This document shows, piece after piece, positions 38,180 to 44,885 of a stretch of 64,000 bases of DNA (positions within the stretch are counted from its first letter, which is position 1; each line of letters begins with the position of its first letter). Source of the DNA: a virus; IMG/VR virus record IMGVR_UViG_3300007512_002660, positions 1 to 64,000 of that record; one strand, given 5' to 3'. The position numbers and the translations under genes were made by a program. The notes beneath the pieces are model-generated. The model did no database searches, was not told the origin of the DNA, and saw nothing but the letters and a program-made list of their open reading frames with translations.

Positions 38180-38357
38180 TAAAGAAGAGTATGATACAAT
38201 GATTGAGGCACTTGCACTCTATTCTAGCACCCATCACAAGGAGTTCCTAGATAACCAGGTCTACGCCGGAGTAGAGAGCAAAGGGTGTAGGGATCGATGG
38301 CTGAATTCACATAAGCTCATTGAAAAGCTTGAAATGATTGAAGGTCAGAATACGTAA
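38163..38357 (+). CDS. Small hypothetical protein
   Basis: MNVQLSKEEYDTMIEALALYSS, then a helical region, 64 aa. It starts inside the VGDLV gene upstream. The function is unknown. Confidence 0.7.
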   Translation: MNVQLSKEEYDTMIEALALYSSTHHKEFLDNQVYAGVESKGCRDRWLNSHKLIEKLEMIEGQNT

Positions 38358-38361
38358 CAAC

Positions 38362-38390
38362 GTGCAGCTCTTGCGCTTTGTTGGTATAAT
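38362..38390 (+). promoter_or_regulatory. Early-type promoter
   Basis: GTGCAG (38362-38367), 17 nt, TATAAT (38385-38390) preceded by TTGG. Confidence 0.8.
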
Positions 38391-38409
38391 AGATTCAAGG
38401 AGGCAAACC

Positions 38410-39192
38410 ATGCCACGCAAATCTCACGATCTTCGTCTTAGTCAGGCTGTTGAGCTTCTTCAGGCCTATGAGGCAGCTGACCATCAAGGGACCGAGGTCT
38501 CTTTCGTCAGGGACATGATTGCCCGCATGGGGCGTCGGAAGCAGATGTCTCCCAAGCAGAGGGGCTGGCTTGATTCACTCATCGAGCAGGGGGTTCCAGC
38601 TCCCAAGGGGGACTCAAAGCTTATTGATGAGATCGAGCGCCTGCTCAAAGTTCCCGGCGCTGATCACGTTCATCAGCCGCTGCGAGACTTTCTCTTCCGA
38701 GAAAAGAAGGGTTGGACACTTTCTCCCAAGCAGATCGCCTTTCGAGACAGGCTGATAGATGAAGCCAGAGTCATCGAGCGCGACGGTCCTTGGTTCCCAT
38801 CGAGCGAGCAAGCAGAAAAGCTCAGAAGCTGTGCAGCTATGTCTCCGAGCCGCAGCGGGATGTACTGGTCCACGCACCCAGGCGAGGAGCGAGCGCTTAA
38901 GAAGGTTTTGTCGTGGCTAGAGGGCTGTGATAAGTTTGTAGACTCGTGGTCTGTAGACAAGGTGCTTCACAGCTTCAGGAGCGGATTGAAAGAGATGGAG
39001 GCACCTTACGCTTCCGCCGGTGATATCGTCTGGGGGAATCACGGAAAGTATTACGGAAAGATGGCTCTTGTTACCGGTGGTCCTGCCATCGCTGAGAACG
39101 GCCGTATCGGATACCCGGTCTTGATCGACGGGGTATCAACAACCTTCTCGAAAGGGATGATCACCAAGCGCCGACCGAAGGCAAGGGAGTAA
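38410..39192 (+). CDS. Hypothetical protein with two similar helical units and an SH3-like end
   Basis: ATG 38410 follows AAGGAGG. Two segments are alike: QMSPKQRGWLDSLIEQG (about residue 52) and TLSPKQIAFRDRLIDEA (about residue 113), which suggests an internal duplication. The C-terminus ASAGDIVWGNHGKYYGKMALVTG...GYPVLIDG resembles a VGDLV barrel. It is 260 aa. The S-P-K-Q-x-x-x-x-x-x-L repeat also occurs in phage proteins of unknown role. It may bind nucleic acid; this is inference. Confidence 0.7.
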   Translation: MPRKSHDLRLSQAVELLQAYEAADHQGTEVSFVRDMIARMGRRKQMSPKQRGWLDSLIEQGVPAPKGDSKLIDEIERLLKVPGADHVHQPLRDFLFREKKGWTLSPKQIAFRDRLIDEARVIERDGPWFPSSEQAEKLRSCAAMSPSRSGMYWSTHPGEERALKKVLSWLEGCDKFVDSWSVDKVLHSFRSGLKEMEAPYASAGDIVWGNHGKYYGKMALVTGGPAIAENGRIGYPVLIDGVSTTFSKGMITKRRPKARE

Positions 39193-39194
39193 CC

Positions 39195-39377
39195 ATGGGT
39201 GATACGATTAAGTCAGGGAAGTGCAGACTGTGCACGGGTCAAGGTCTCGGAGTTCAGATGGTCGACACACGTGGTCAACCAGCTGTGTTCCACTGCAAGC
39301 AGTGCGAGCCCGTCTACTTCCACCGTCTATCGATGCTTGACAAGGAGAGGTTTCTCAAAGGTGCAGGTGTAGAGTGA
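39195..39377 (+). CDS. Small zinc-ribbon protein
   Basis: CRLCTGQGLGVQMV and CKQCEPVYF supply two C-x2-C knuckles 30 residues apart in 60 aa. Small zinc-ribbon proteins often bind nucleic acid or RNA polymerase. It starts 2 nt after the previous stop. Confidence 0.75.
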   Translation: MGDTIKSGKCRLCTGQGLGVQMVDTRGQPAVFHCKQCEPVYFHRLSMLDKERFLKGAGVE

Positions 39378-39493
39378 CATTTGATCTAGGCTTCTGGCTA
39401 AGTGGCGGGTTCTTCTTCTCTCTCGGCATGTTCATTGGGATTTGGGCTGAGCATCGAGCCCGAGAATATTATGAACGGAAGGGAAAGGAGTAG
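39374..39493 (+). CDS. Tiny single-helix membrane protein
   Basis: GTG 39374 in a GTGA overlap gives 39 aa with a membrane helix (FWLSGGFFFSLGMFIGIW) and a charged tail (EHRAREYYERKGKE). The function is unknown. Confidence 0.6.
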   Translation: MTFDLGFWLSGGFFFSLGMFIGIWAEHRAREYYERKGKE

Positions 39494-39512
39494 TCCCCGG
39501 ACACCCTCTCTC

Positions 39513-39541
39513 ATGTAAACTTGGGTAGTCTGTGGTATAAT
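39513..39541 (+). promoter_or_regulatory. Early-type promoter
   Basis: ATGTAA (39513-39518), 17 nt, TATAAT (39536-39541) preceded by TGTGG. Confidence 0.87.
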
Positions 39542-39562
39542 ATTATCACCAAGGAGGTCCAG

Positions 39563-39847
39563 ATGGATTTGAATGTTGATGTGATCGATAACGAGACCGG
39601 TGAGATTTACCGGGAGGGCGTGCTGCTTGCGAGTGCGCATATCTTTATTGCCAAAGAGAATGGTAATATTGTCCGGGACGAAGTGAACACCGTTCACCTT
39701 GATGAGATTGATGGCGGCGGCGAGATAAAAGTCCGTGATATCTATGTCGATTTTCCGGAAGAGAGAAGGAAGAGAGATTTGTCAGCTGAGGCAATAATCA
39801 AGGCCAGGGAGTTCTGGCAGTATGAGAATGGCGGGGGTCAGGTATGA
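39563..39847 (+). CDS. Hypothetical protein
   Basis: ATG 39563 follows CCAAGGAGG. It is 94 aa: MDLNVDVIDNETGEIYREGV, a strand-rich domain, then a helix (AEAIIKAREFWQYENGG). It overlaps the next gene by 4 nt. The function is unknown. Confidence 0.75.
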   Translation: MDLNVDVIDNETGEIYREGVLLASAHIFIAKENGNIVRDEVNTVHLDEIDGGGEIKVRDIYVDFPEERRKRDLSAEAIIKAREFWQYENGGGQV

Positions 39848-40092
39848 ATATCTATACATTTGTAATCGGTAGCGCTGACGACTTCGAGGGAATCGAAGAT
39901 TTGACGGACTATGTGGACCAGGAGGGTTGCGACGGCGGTTTGAACTACAGCTGCCATGAGTTCGCAGTACATCCGGAGTGTGACGAGGAGACAGTGACCC
40001 TGATCGGTCGTGGTATCGCGTTCAGTAACGACTGGTGCATGGACCACACTTTCAGTTTCCTCGTCCGCGGGGAGATTTCCCCTGTAGTCTGA
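39844..40092 (+). CDS. Hypothetical Cys-containing protein
   Basis: The 82 aa protein MNIYTFVIGSADDFEGIEDL has four Cys (EGCDGGLNYSCHEF, HPECDEE, DWCMDH) that may bind metal or form disulfides. The function is unknown. Confidence 0.7.
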   Translation: MNIYTFVIGSADDFEGIEDLTDYVDQEGCDGGLNYSCHEFAVHPECDEETVTLIGRGIAFSNDWCMDHTFSFLVRGEISPVV

Positions 40093-40110
40093 AGTGTGTG
40101 GTGGTATAAT
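40082..40110 (+). promoter_or_regulatory. Early-type promoter
   Basis: CTGTAG (40082-40087, overlapping a Val codon and the start of the stop region), 17 nt, TATAAT (40105-40110) preceded by GGTGG. Confidence 0.82.
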
Positions 40111-40134
40111 ATAATCACCAAGCAAGGAGATGCA

Positions 40135-40365
40135 ATGCCTATTCAAGAACTAGACGAAATGGAAAAGCTACTCGATGAAACTGCAGACTGCTTCGAGGAC
40201 ACTATGAAGCAGCTGTTCGATGAGGATCCCGGGATGTTCGAGGGTCGGTCTACCCAGGCAAGCTGGTCAGCTCAGGTAAGTTTTGCTGGCGATGAGCTTC
40301 GCAAGGAACTCAACAAGGTTATCGAGCAGATAGAGATTCGACTACACGATGGACAGTTCGCATAA
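40135..40365 (+). CDS. Small acidic helical protein
   Basis: ATG 40135 follows AAGGAGA. The 76 aa protein has LDEMEKLLDETADCFEDTMKQL and ELRKELNKVIEQIEIRL. The stop overlaps the next ATG (TAATG). Confidence 0.72.
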   Translation: MPIQELDEMEKLLDETADCFEDTMKQLFDEDPGMFEGRSTQASWSAQVSFAGDELRKELNKVIEQIEIRLHDGQFA

Positions 40366-40445
40366 TGTGGAGGGTCGAAGCTATATTCTGGATTCTATCC
40401 GGACTTGCGGTTGGATGGCTCGTGCTGGGTGTTCCAGCACACTAG
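40365..40445 (+). CDS. Tiny membrane peptide
   Basis: The 26 aa peptide MWRVEAIFWILSGLAVGW...PAH is a single hydrophobic helix. It shares its A with the upstream stop, and GGGATG-type spacing leads to the next gene. It is likely translated by coupling. Confidence 0.5.
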   Translation: MWRVEAIFWILSGLAVGWLVLGVPAH

Positions 40446-40457
40446 GGGATGATTGTT

Positions 40458-40628
40458 ATGTTAAGTCAAATGTGGTTATGGACAGCGACAGTGAGGCTCC
40501 CAAACGGAGATGCTCCTGCTACAGTGATCGCTCCCGATCAGTGGACAGCGCGACGAATGATTGAAGCGCAGTTCGGGAAGGGATCGATTCTTGGTGACTA
40601 CGTCGAGTGCGTAAAGGCTGTCGGATGA
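40458..40628 (+). CDS. Small hypothetical protein
   Basis: ATG 40458 (after AGGGGATGATTGTT) gives 56 aa: MLSQMWLWTATVRLPNGDAPATV, then IEAQFGKGSILGDYVECV. The product looks like a compact beta-alpha domain. Its TGA overlaps the next ATG. Confidence 0.65.
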   Translation: MLSQMWLWTATVRLPNGDAPATVIAPDQWTARRMIEAQFGKGSILGDYVECVKAVG

Positions 40629-40813
40629 TGGAGCGAGGGGACCAGGTCCTTGTAACTCAGGGAACTTATCGCGAGTGCACTGGGCAGGTTGTATTTCTTG
40701 ATCATGTTGACAGCCTTGCCACCATTGCCCTCGACCAGCACAGCATGCTGCTGAAGATAAGTATTGCTAGTCTTGAGCTAGTCACGTGTAAATCCAGGGC
40801 TGGTAAGGTATAA
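40625..40813 (+). CDS. SH3/KOW-like small protein
   Basis: MMERGDQVLVTQGTYRECTGQVVFLDHVDSLATIALDQ has the R-G-D-x-V-x-V...G-x-V-x-x-[IL] pattern of KOW domains and is related to the VGDLV proteins. It is 62 aa. The 3' end contains the next promoter. Confidence 0.7.
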   Translation: MMERGDQVLVTQGTYRECTGQVVFLDHVDSLATIALDQHSMLLKISIASLELVTCKSRAGKV

Positions 40814-40814
40814 T
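40786..40814 (+). promoter_or_regulatory. Early-type promoter
   Basis: GTGTAA (40786-40791), 17 nt, TATAAT (40809-40814). Confidence 0.85.
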
Positions 40815-40832
40815 ATATCCAGGAGGCGACAC

Positions 40833-40994
40833 ATGCCCAAGAAGAAGCAGAAGAAGCAATTCACCAGCAAGGCCCAGGAGCGTCGTGCTCGTAACTGGCT
40901 CGCTGTCCACGCGTTTCAGCGGAGCGGTGCTGGTCGGCATACTGATAAGAAGAAGAAGGCCAGCAAGCAGGCGTGCCGAGGGAGCCATCAGTGA
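40833..40994 (+). CDS. Small highly basic protein
   Basis: ATG 40833 follows CCAGGAGG and gives 53 aa, starting MPKKKQKKQFTSKAQERRAR and ending DKKKKASKQACRGSHQ. Its charge suggests nucleic-acid or ribosome binding, or a host-takeover peptide. It shares bases with the next start (TGATG). Confidence 0.65.
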   Translation: MPKKKQKKQFTSKAQERRARNWLAVHAFQRSGAGRHTDKKKKASKQACRGSHQ

Positions 40995-41176
40995 TGGAGT
41001 CAGCTGTTGCTATCGTGTTCTTCATACTCTGGACAGTCTTGATTATCCTAGTCTTGAACCCAGAGTTATTCATCCGGCTCAGGTACCGTATCGACATCGA
41101 TGATGTGGATGATCAGTCTGACAAGCCTGATCTAGCGCCGGAGAAAGATGAACCAAAGCTAGATCGTTACGTGTAA
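40994..41176 (+). CDS. Single-pass membrane protein with acidic tail
   Basis: The 60 aa protein has a membrane helix (AVAIVFFILWTVLIILVLN), then a charged cytoplasmic tail (IDIDDVDDQSDKPD). Its GTG TAA end is the next -35 box. Confidence 0.68.
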   Translation: MESAVAIVFFILWTVLIILVLNPELFIRLRYRIDIDDVDDQSDKPDLAPEKDEPKLDRYV

Positions 41177-41199
41177 AGCGCCCATAAGTTTTGTATAAT
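41171..41199 (+). promoter_or_regulatory. Early-type promoter
   Basis: GTGTAA (41171-41176, Val codon plus stop), 17 nt, TATAAT (41194-41199). Confidence 0.87.
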
Positions 41200-41218
41200 G
41201 TACCCAGGAGGTAATACC

Positions 41219-41449
41219 ATGACCGAGCTTGAAGAAGCACAGATGAGAGCAGCCGAGTTCACGAACTCATTGGCATGCTTGTATCACATTCAACAACTGC
41301 TTGCTGTGGGAGAGGAGGCTAAGGGAAGTATCCGAGACAGGACACTGCCTGATCCGGTTCGCAAGCAGGCAATTCAGGATCTTCGCCACGTCAATCTACA
41401 ATTCAATGTGGTCGCTGCTGCGCGCGCTGTGTTGGGAATCTCAGCTTAG
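41219..41449 (+). CDS. Small helical protein
   Basis: ATG 41219 follows CCAGGAGG. The 76 aa protein is all helical (ELEEAQMRAAEFTNSLACL, VRKQAIQDLRHVNLQFNVV). The function is unknown. Confidence 0.7.
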   Translation: MTELEEAQMRAAEFTNSLACLYHIQQLLAVGEEAKGSIRDRTLPDPVRKQAIQDLRHVNLQFNVVAAARAVLGISA

Positions 41450-41459
41450 GAGAAGAATC

Positions 41460-41696
41460 ATGACAACTGCAGAGATCATTGCTAACTACAAGGCCATGCA
41501 GGAGATGAAGCCTCATAGCTCCATCCTCCGCGAAGTGCGCATCCAGTATGCCGACATGGCAGAGGGTGGCGACGGGGGGACCTTGGGTTACGCCCCTGAC
41601 GGTTTCAATCGCCCACCAACCTGTCGTGAGTACAACTACCCTGGCAAACCGGACTCTTTCTTCCAGGAAGTCAGACAGGCTCTGGGATGGCAATGA
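41460..41696 (+). CDS. Small hypothetical protein
   Basis: ATG 41460 follows TAGGAGAAG. The 78 aa protein has TAEIIANYKAMQEMKPHSS and a Pro- and Tyr-rich second half (YAPDGFNRPPTCREYNYPG). It overlaps the next start by 4 nt. Confidence 0.7.
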   Translation: MTTAEIIANYKAMQEMKPHSSILREVRIQYADMAEGGDGGTLGYAPDGFNRPPTCREYNYPGKPDSFFQEVRQALGWQ

Positions 41697-41983
41697 GCGA
41701 ATCCAATATTGTCTACCTTGATGACCACAGACAAATTAATCCCATCCTGGGTCGAGGCGACCTGGTCCGAATTGTCTCTCCGGAGATAGATGGGATTGTT
41801 GTGGGGGTGACAGCTGTCATGGGACCCGATTCAGACGCACCAGGTCAGGCAGCGTCTGTTGATGTTGCTGTTCCTTACGACGAAGAATGGGTGATTCATG
41901 AGGACGTCCCAGTCCAGGAATTGCATCGAGTTATCAACAAGGAGTATCAGGTGTCGAGGATGATAGACACAGAGGAGGGATAG
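41693..41983 (+). CDS. SH3-like protein with N-terminal extension
   Basis: ATG 41693 gives MSESNIVYLDDHRQINPILGRGDLVRIVSPEIDGIVVGVTAV, a VGDLV-type barrel preceded by about 18 residues. It is 96 aa with an acidic end. Confidence 0.72.
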   Translation: MSESNIVYLDDHRQINPILGRGDLVRIVSPEIDGIVVGVTAVMGPDSDAPGQAASVDVAVPYDEEWVIHEDVPVQELHRVINKEYQVSRMIDTEEG

Positions 41984-42014
41984 AAAAAAGAATTGTGACC
42001 TACGTGTCGACTTC

Positions 42015-42043
42015 GTGTAGCACTGAGGGTGTGATGGTATAAT
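42015..42043 (+). promoter_or_regulatory. Early-type promoter
   Basis: GTGTAG (42015-42020), 17 nt, TATAAT (42038-42043). A long leader of about 50 nt with GGATGGATCC repeats precedes the next gene. Confidence 0.87.
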
Positions 42044-42099
42044 ATTATCATGGAGGGGATGGATCCCTCCTCTCAACCCCAAAACCCCCGAGGTTAATC

Positions 42100-42459
42100 A
42101 TGGCTATCACCGCTAACTCCCGCTACCTGTTCGAAATCCTCAGCTCCGACGAGCTGGCTGCTCACCCGAAGTCCGGTCTCAAGACCGTCGTGGTCTCCGG
42201 GACCTGCACCAACGCTGACGGCGTCAGCTTTGACTTTATCGCTACCAACAACTTGGACCAGCGGTACCCCGACCGGTTCAAGGTGAACTGGAACGGAAAG
42301 GCAGCTCGGATGCCTAAGGTCGTCGGCTTCGGTATCGCGGAAGACGTCCGCACCGATCGCAAGGTGACTGAGGACCTCTACTTCACCCGCGGCGCTCGCA
42401 TCGCAATCGCTCGGAAGTGCAAGTCGCTCTTCCCGCTTTGGAAGCAGGCGTCAAGCTAG
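42100..42459 (+). CDS. Hypothetical protein, probably highly expressed
   Basis: The 119 aa protein (MAITANSRYLFEILSSDELA...FPLWKQASS) has strongly biased C- and G-ending codons, as do the MoxR and 45995 genes, suggesting adaptation to high early expression. It has a beta-rich centre (LKTVVVSGTCTNADGVSFDF) and a basic C-terminus (ARIAIARKCKS). The family is not recognised. It lies just before the tRNA and ncRNA. Confidence 0.75.
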   Translation: MAITANSRYLFEILSSDELAAHPKSGLKTVVVSGTCTNADGVSFDFIATNNLDQRYPDRFKVNWNGKAARMPKVVGFGIAEDVRTDRKVTEDLYFTRGARIAIARKCKSLFPLWKQASS

Positions 42460-42544
42460 GACACTGGCTGGGACTTCCGGTTGTTCGGCACCGTAACGGT
42501 TCTGATGACTTGACCGGCACTCCCAGCCTCACCTGGCTGTCCCG

Positions 42545-42574
42545 ATGTACAATCGGGGCGGTCCTCTTTATAAT
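42545..42574 (+). promoter_or_regulatory. Promoter of tRNA-Arg with hairpin over the -35
   Basis: TATAAT (42569-42574), with TGTACA 17 nt upstream (42546-42551). CCCGAT (42541-42546) and ATCGGG (42552-42557) form a 6 bp stem covering the -35. Confidence 0.7.
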
Positions 42575-42582
42575 GTTCACAT

Positions 42583-42659
42583 GCGCCCTTAGCTCAGTTG
42601 GATAGAGCATTGGCCTTCTAAGCCAAGGGTCGTAGGTTCGAATCCTACAGGGCGTACCA
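42583..42659 (+). tRNA. tRNA-Arg (anticodon UCU), CCA encoded
   Basis: The cloverleaf is complete: acceptor GCGCCCT/AGGGCGT (first pair G-U), D arm GCTC..GAGC, anticodon arm TTGGC-CTTCTAA-GCCAA, T arm GTAGG-TTCGAAT-CCTAC, then A and CCA. The anticodon TCT is at 42617-42619 and reads AGA/AGG. AGA is very common in the AT-rich late genes of this window, so the tRNA probably supplements the host supply. It sits directly before the giant structured RNA. Confidence 0.97.
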
Positions 42660-42669
42660 TTTAGTTCTC

Positions 42670-42698
42670 GTGTAAAACAAGCAGAGTTGAGGTATAAT
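42670..42698 (+). promoter_or_regulatory. Early-type promoter of the structured RNA
   Basis: GTGTAA (42670-42675), 17 nt, TATAAT (42693-42698); transcription would begin near 42705. Confidence 0.88.
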
Positions 42699-42704
42699 AA
42701 AGAG

Positions 42705-43450
42705 GTAAGGAACAAGGAGCACTGTTCGCACCGGTTGCACGCCCTAGTGAGTAAGGATCTTCGTAAGGGGACCGCTCCAGGTGGTATCAAAGATGCAATG
42801 TCGTCTGGAGTCGAAAGACCTAAGCTCCGCTTCCCTTACTGATCTTTAACATTCTAATCCCCCAGGTCCGAAAGGAGGAGCTCAAAGAGGCACCGGACGG
42901 TCCAGCCAGTTATTGGTGTTCTGGGGGATTTATTTGAGGCCTTGGATTTAGCGGTCCGAGGAGCCGGTGGGAGTCGGCAGTCGTGGAACGAAGAGCTCAC
43001 GGTGAGTGACATATTGGTAGTCACAAGAGGTCCGGGGTGCTGAGAGGTGTGTGCACCAACCGCACATCGCGCAACAACTAAACGGACTCCCACCCCCTCT
43101 ACCCTTTATGTGGGGGACACAGACCAGAGTGGTTGCCGATACTAGTTGTGGCAACTCGTGGTTGCGTAAGCGTGGTCAGGATTTCTGACTTTACAGGCTG
43201 TGTCTAGATAGAGAAGTTGGGAACTCTATCACCATCTCCGCGGCTGGCGGTAAAATGGGAGCGAAGTCAGACACGTCCATCCAGTCCTACCCGGCACCCG
43301 CCTGGGGAAACTGACAGCGGGTATATTTTAATAGAGGAGATTTGGGAAGAGCGAGGGTCTCTTCCAAGGTTAACAAAAGGCGGGACGCTGCTGAAAGTGA
43401 TGATAACAATCCCAGCTCGGGGGAACATTCCGGCCTTCACTAACCCTACA
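42705..43450 (+). ncRNA. Giant structured non-coding RNA candidate (GOLLD/ROOL-like class)
   Basis: About 750 nt with its own promoter and no credible reading frame. Perfect helices that I can see: 42763-42769/42833-42839, 42775-42780/42805-42810, 42856-42865/42921-42930 (10 bp), 42866-42870/42894-42898, 42966-42975/43085-43094 (10 bp), 43006-43010/43020-43024, 43036-43040/43053-43057, 43132-43137/43150-43155, 43175-43179/43185-43189, 43200-43205/43269-43274, 43207-43213/43224-43230, 43288-43293/43318-43323 and 43345-43351/43359-43365. Size, density of helices, phage setting and position beside a tRNA match the GOLLD and ROOL RNA classes; class membership is unproven. The 3' end is uncertain, since no terminator is seen before the gene at 43469. 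Confidence 0.8.
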
Positions 43451-43468
43451 TTTAAGGAGACTCAGAGG

Positions 43469-43660
43469 ATGAGGTCAGGTGACATTGTTAGGAATCGAAA
43501 CTCAGAGAGCGGAGAGATGGGTGTCTTCATGGGCATGACAGTGTTCAAGAACCAGACGAACAACGAGCTCTATGAGTGTGCCGAGGTTTACTGGCCGGAG
43601 AGAAGGAAGGTGGGGACGATTCAGACTAGCCTAGTGGAGGTGATCAGTGCAGGTCGGTGA
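43469..43660 (+). CDS. VGDLV family protein
   Basis: ATG 43469 follows TTAAGGAGA; MRSGDIVRNRNSESGEMGVFMGM, then YECAEVYWPERRKVG, ending EVISAGR. The frame is open further upstream into the ncRNA, but no ribosome-binding site supports that. It has a 14 nt overlap with the next gene. Confidence 0.8.
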   Translation: MRSGDIVRNRNSESGEMGVFMGMTVFKNQTNNELYECAEVYWPERRKVGTIQTSLVEVISAGR

Positions 43661-43823
43661 TCTGGTAGGTCACATCAGCGGAGACGGCCCCACCGGCATT
43701 GTTCTGGCCACATGGGCGGATGTTCAACCCGGTATTGGCATCGAGGAAACATGGTGTGAGATCCTCTGGGGCTGCGGTGAGATCTGGGAATATGCCGAGA
43801 AAGATCTCGAGAGGGTTCAGTGA
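43647..43823 (+). CDS. VGDLV family protein
   Basis: GTG 43647 lies in the 14 nt overlap and gives VQVGDLVGHISGDGPTGIVLA, then CEILWGCGEIWEYAEKDL, 58 aa. It is the last gene of this pair before a new promoter. Confidence 0.78.
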   Translation: MQVGDLVGHISGDGPTGIVLATWADVQPGIGIEETWCEILWGCGEIWEYAEKDLERVQ

Positions 43824-43830
43824 TTCGTGC

Positions 43831-43859
43831 ATGTAACAGCAAGACAGCTGTGGTATAAT
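43831..43859 (+). promoter_or_regulatory. Early-type promoter
   Basis: ATGTAA (43831-43836), 17 nt, TATAAT (43854-43859) preceded by CTGTGG. Confidence 0.87.
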
Positions 43860-43879
43860 AGAAGCACCAAGGAGATATT

Positions 43880-44104
43880 ATGACAGAGGAAGAGAAACGA
43901 GCGCTGGTTGAGAGGTACGAGTGTGATTCATCGATTGCGTATGACGTCACAGACGATGAGCTGGATGTTTTGCTCCTAACGCTGGGAGAGATGGAGCCTA
44001 TCGTCGACGCGATCAATGTTCGCTGCGGTGCAAGCATCGAACAGCGAGCAGCGGATATCGGGTGTGATCCGGAAGACTTTGCTTATGAGATCCAGGGATT
44101 TTAG
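43880..44104 (+). CDS. Small acidic protein
   Basis: The 74 aa acidic protein MTEEEKRALVERYECDSSIAYD has helices and two further Cys (VRCGAS, IGCDPED). A CCAAGGAGA site precedes the ATG. The function is unknown. Confidence 0.7.
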   Translation: MTEEEKRALVERYECDSSIAYDVTDDELDVLLLTLGEMEPIVDAINVRCGASIEQRAADIGCDPEDFAYEIQGF

Positions 44105-44105
44105 C

Positions 44106-44134
44106 ATGTAATCATATCCTAGCTGTGGTATAAT
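44106..44134 (+). promoter_or_regulatory. Early-type promoter
   Basis: ATGTAA (44106-44111), 17 nt, TATAAT (44129-44134) preceded by CTGTGG. Confidence 0.87.
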
Positions 44135-44156
44135 GAGAACACAACGGGAGGTTGTC

Positions 44157-44258
44157 ATGAGAACTGGAACTTTGAAAGATAGGTATAACAACTACGTGAG
44201 CGCGATGATTAGCATGGGTCTTCCCTACGTTGACTTCGACACCTGGCTCAATCGATAG
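44157..44258 (+). CDS. Mini-protein of 33 aa
   Basis: ATG 44157 follows CGGGAGG and has its own promoter. The product MRTGTLKDRYNNYVSAMISM...WLNR is a short helical peptide. A dedicated promoter and ribosome-binding site argue that it is real; the function is unknown. Confidence 0.65.
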   Translation: MRTGTLKDRYNNYVSAMISMGLPYVDFDTWLNR

Positions 44259-44264
44259 GACTGC

Positions 44265-44293
44265 GTGTAACCCACGAGCTGCCGTGGTATAAT
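44265..44293 (+). promoter_or_regulatory. Early-type promoter
   Basis: GTGTAA (44265-44270), 17 nt, TATAAT (44288-44293) preceded by CGTGG. Confidence 0.87.
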
Positions 44294-44314
44294 GGTATCA
44301 CCTAAGGAGGTACA

Positions 44315-44494
44315 ATGAAGTACACAATCAAGAAGTTCAATGGCGACGATCAATACAGCTGGGCGGTCTTTCGCGCGGCAGACGTGAAGGGGATGCGGAG
44401 TCCGATCTTTTACGGTGATGCTGAGCCGATCATCAATGGTCTGGACCGCAGTGAGGCACGGTACCACAGAGATCGACTGGAGAAGATCGCATGA
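44315..44494 (+). CDS. Small hypothetical protein
   Basis: ATG 44315 follows TAAGGAGG. The 59 aa protein MKYTIKKFNGDDQYSWAVFRA ends in a basic helix (RYHRDRLEKIA). It overlaps the next start by 4 nt (ATGA). Confidence 0.68.
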   Translation: MKYTIKKFNGDDQYSWAVFRAADVKGMRSPIFYGDAEPIINGLDRSEARYHRDRLEKIA

Positions 44495-44595
44495 AGTATT
44501 ACTGTAGATTCTGCGGCGTCAAGTCGCACAACCCACACTGGGTGCAGGGTATGTGCCCTCGATGCGGAGCAAGAACACCCCCGAAGGAATGGTGA
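44491..44595 (+). CDS. Zinc-ribbon mini-protein
   Basis: The 34 aa protein MKYYCRFCGVKSHNPHWV...CPRCGARTPPKEW has two C-x2-C knuckles 16 residues apart, a rubredoxin-like ribbon. A paralogue starts the same way at 45536. Overlaps on both sides show coupling. Confidence 0.7.
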   Translation: MKYYCRFCGVKSHNPHWVQGMCPRCGARTPPKEW

Positions 44596-44675
44596 TGATA
44601 ATCTATGCACTGTTTATAGGTGGTGGGCTCTGGTTTACTATCGCTGCATTCATGAACATCGTGCAGCACTCGTAG
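44595..44675 (+). CDS. Tiny membrane peptide
   Basis: The 26 aa peptide MIIYALFIGGGLWFTIAAF...VQHS is a single hydrophobic helix. The start overlaps the previous stop (TGATG). Confidence 0.5.
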   Translation: MIIYALFIGGGLWFTIAAFMNIVQHS

Positions 44676-44689
44676 CCCTGTGGTATAAT
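44661..44689 (+). promoter_or_regulatory. Early-type promoter
   Basis: GTGCAG (44661-44666), 17 nt, TATAAT (44684-44689) preceded by TGTGG; the -35 lies inside the tiny membrane gene. Confidence 0.82.
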
Positions 44690-44714
44690 AGAATCACCAA
44701 CCAAGGAGGCCCAC

Positions 44715-44885
44715 ATGGCAACAACAGCAAATGCCAACCGAGCCGCCCACAAGAAGTGCGCGGGAAGCGGATACCCTGTAGCCTTGTTCCTTCTACGGCT
44801 GGGTCACACCAAAAACCCTTGCGGCCACTGCGGCCGGAAAGTAAGGATTCTCAAGAACGGCCGGATGGCGTCTCATCGGGCGTAG
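44715..44885 (+). CDS. Small basic protein with a Cys knuckle
   Basis: ATG 44715 follows CCAAGGAGG. The 56 aa protein has one CGHC motif (PCGHCGRKVRILKNGR) and another Cys near the start (KKCAGSG), possibly one zinc site. It is basic overall. Confidence 0.65.
   Translation: MATTANANRAAHKKCAGSGYPVALFLLRLGHTKNPCGHCGRKVRILKNGRMASHRA

Noticed and set aside
40349-40564. 71 aa frame starting inside the 40135 gene
   Set aside because: Two smaller genes in another frame (40365-40445 and 40458-40628) fit the overlap style of the region and have better starts.
42854-43154. Two minus-strand open frames across the structured RNA (42854-43093 and 42948-43154)
   Set aside because: They have odd Cys/Ser/Thr-rich composition, no start signals, and lie over the 10 bp helices; they reflect the folded RNA.
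42705-43450. Group I intron as an explanation for the structured RNA
   Set aside because: No homing nuclease gene, no interrupted flanking gene and no recognisable P7/Q-R-S core; its own promoter favours an independent RNA.
43217-43468. Upstream extension of the 43469 gene into the structured RNA
   Set aside because: No ribosome-binding site, and the frame runs through several strong RNA stems. The VGDLV start at 43469 with TTAAGGAGA is preferred.
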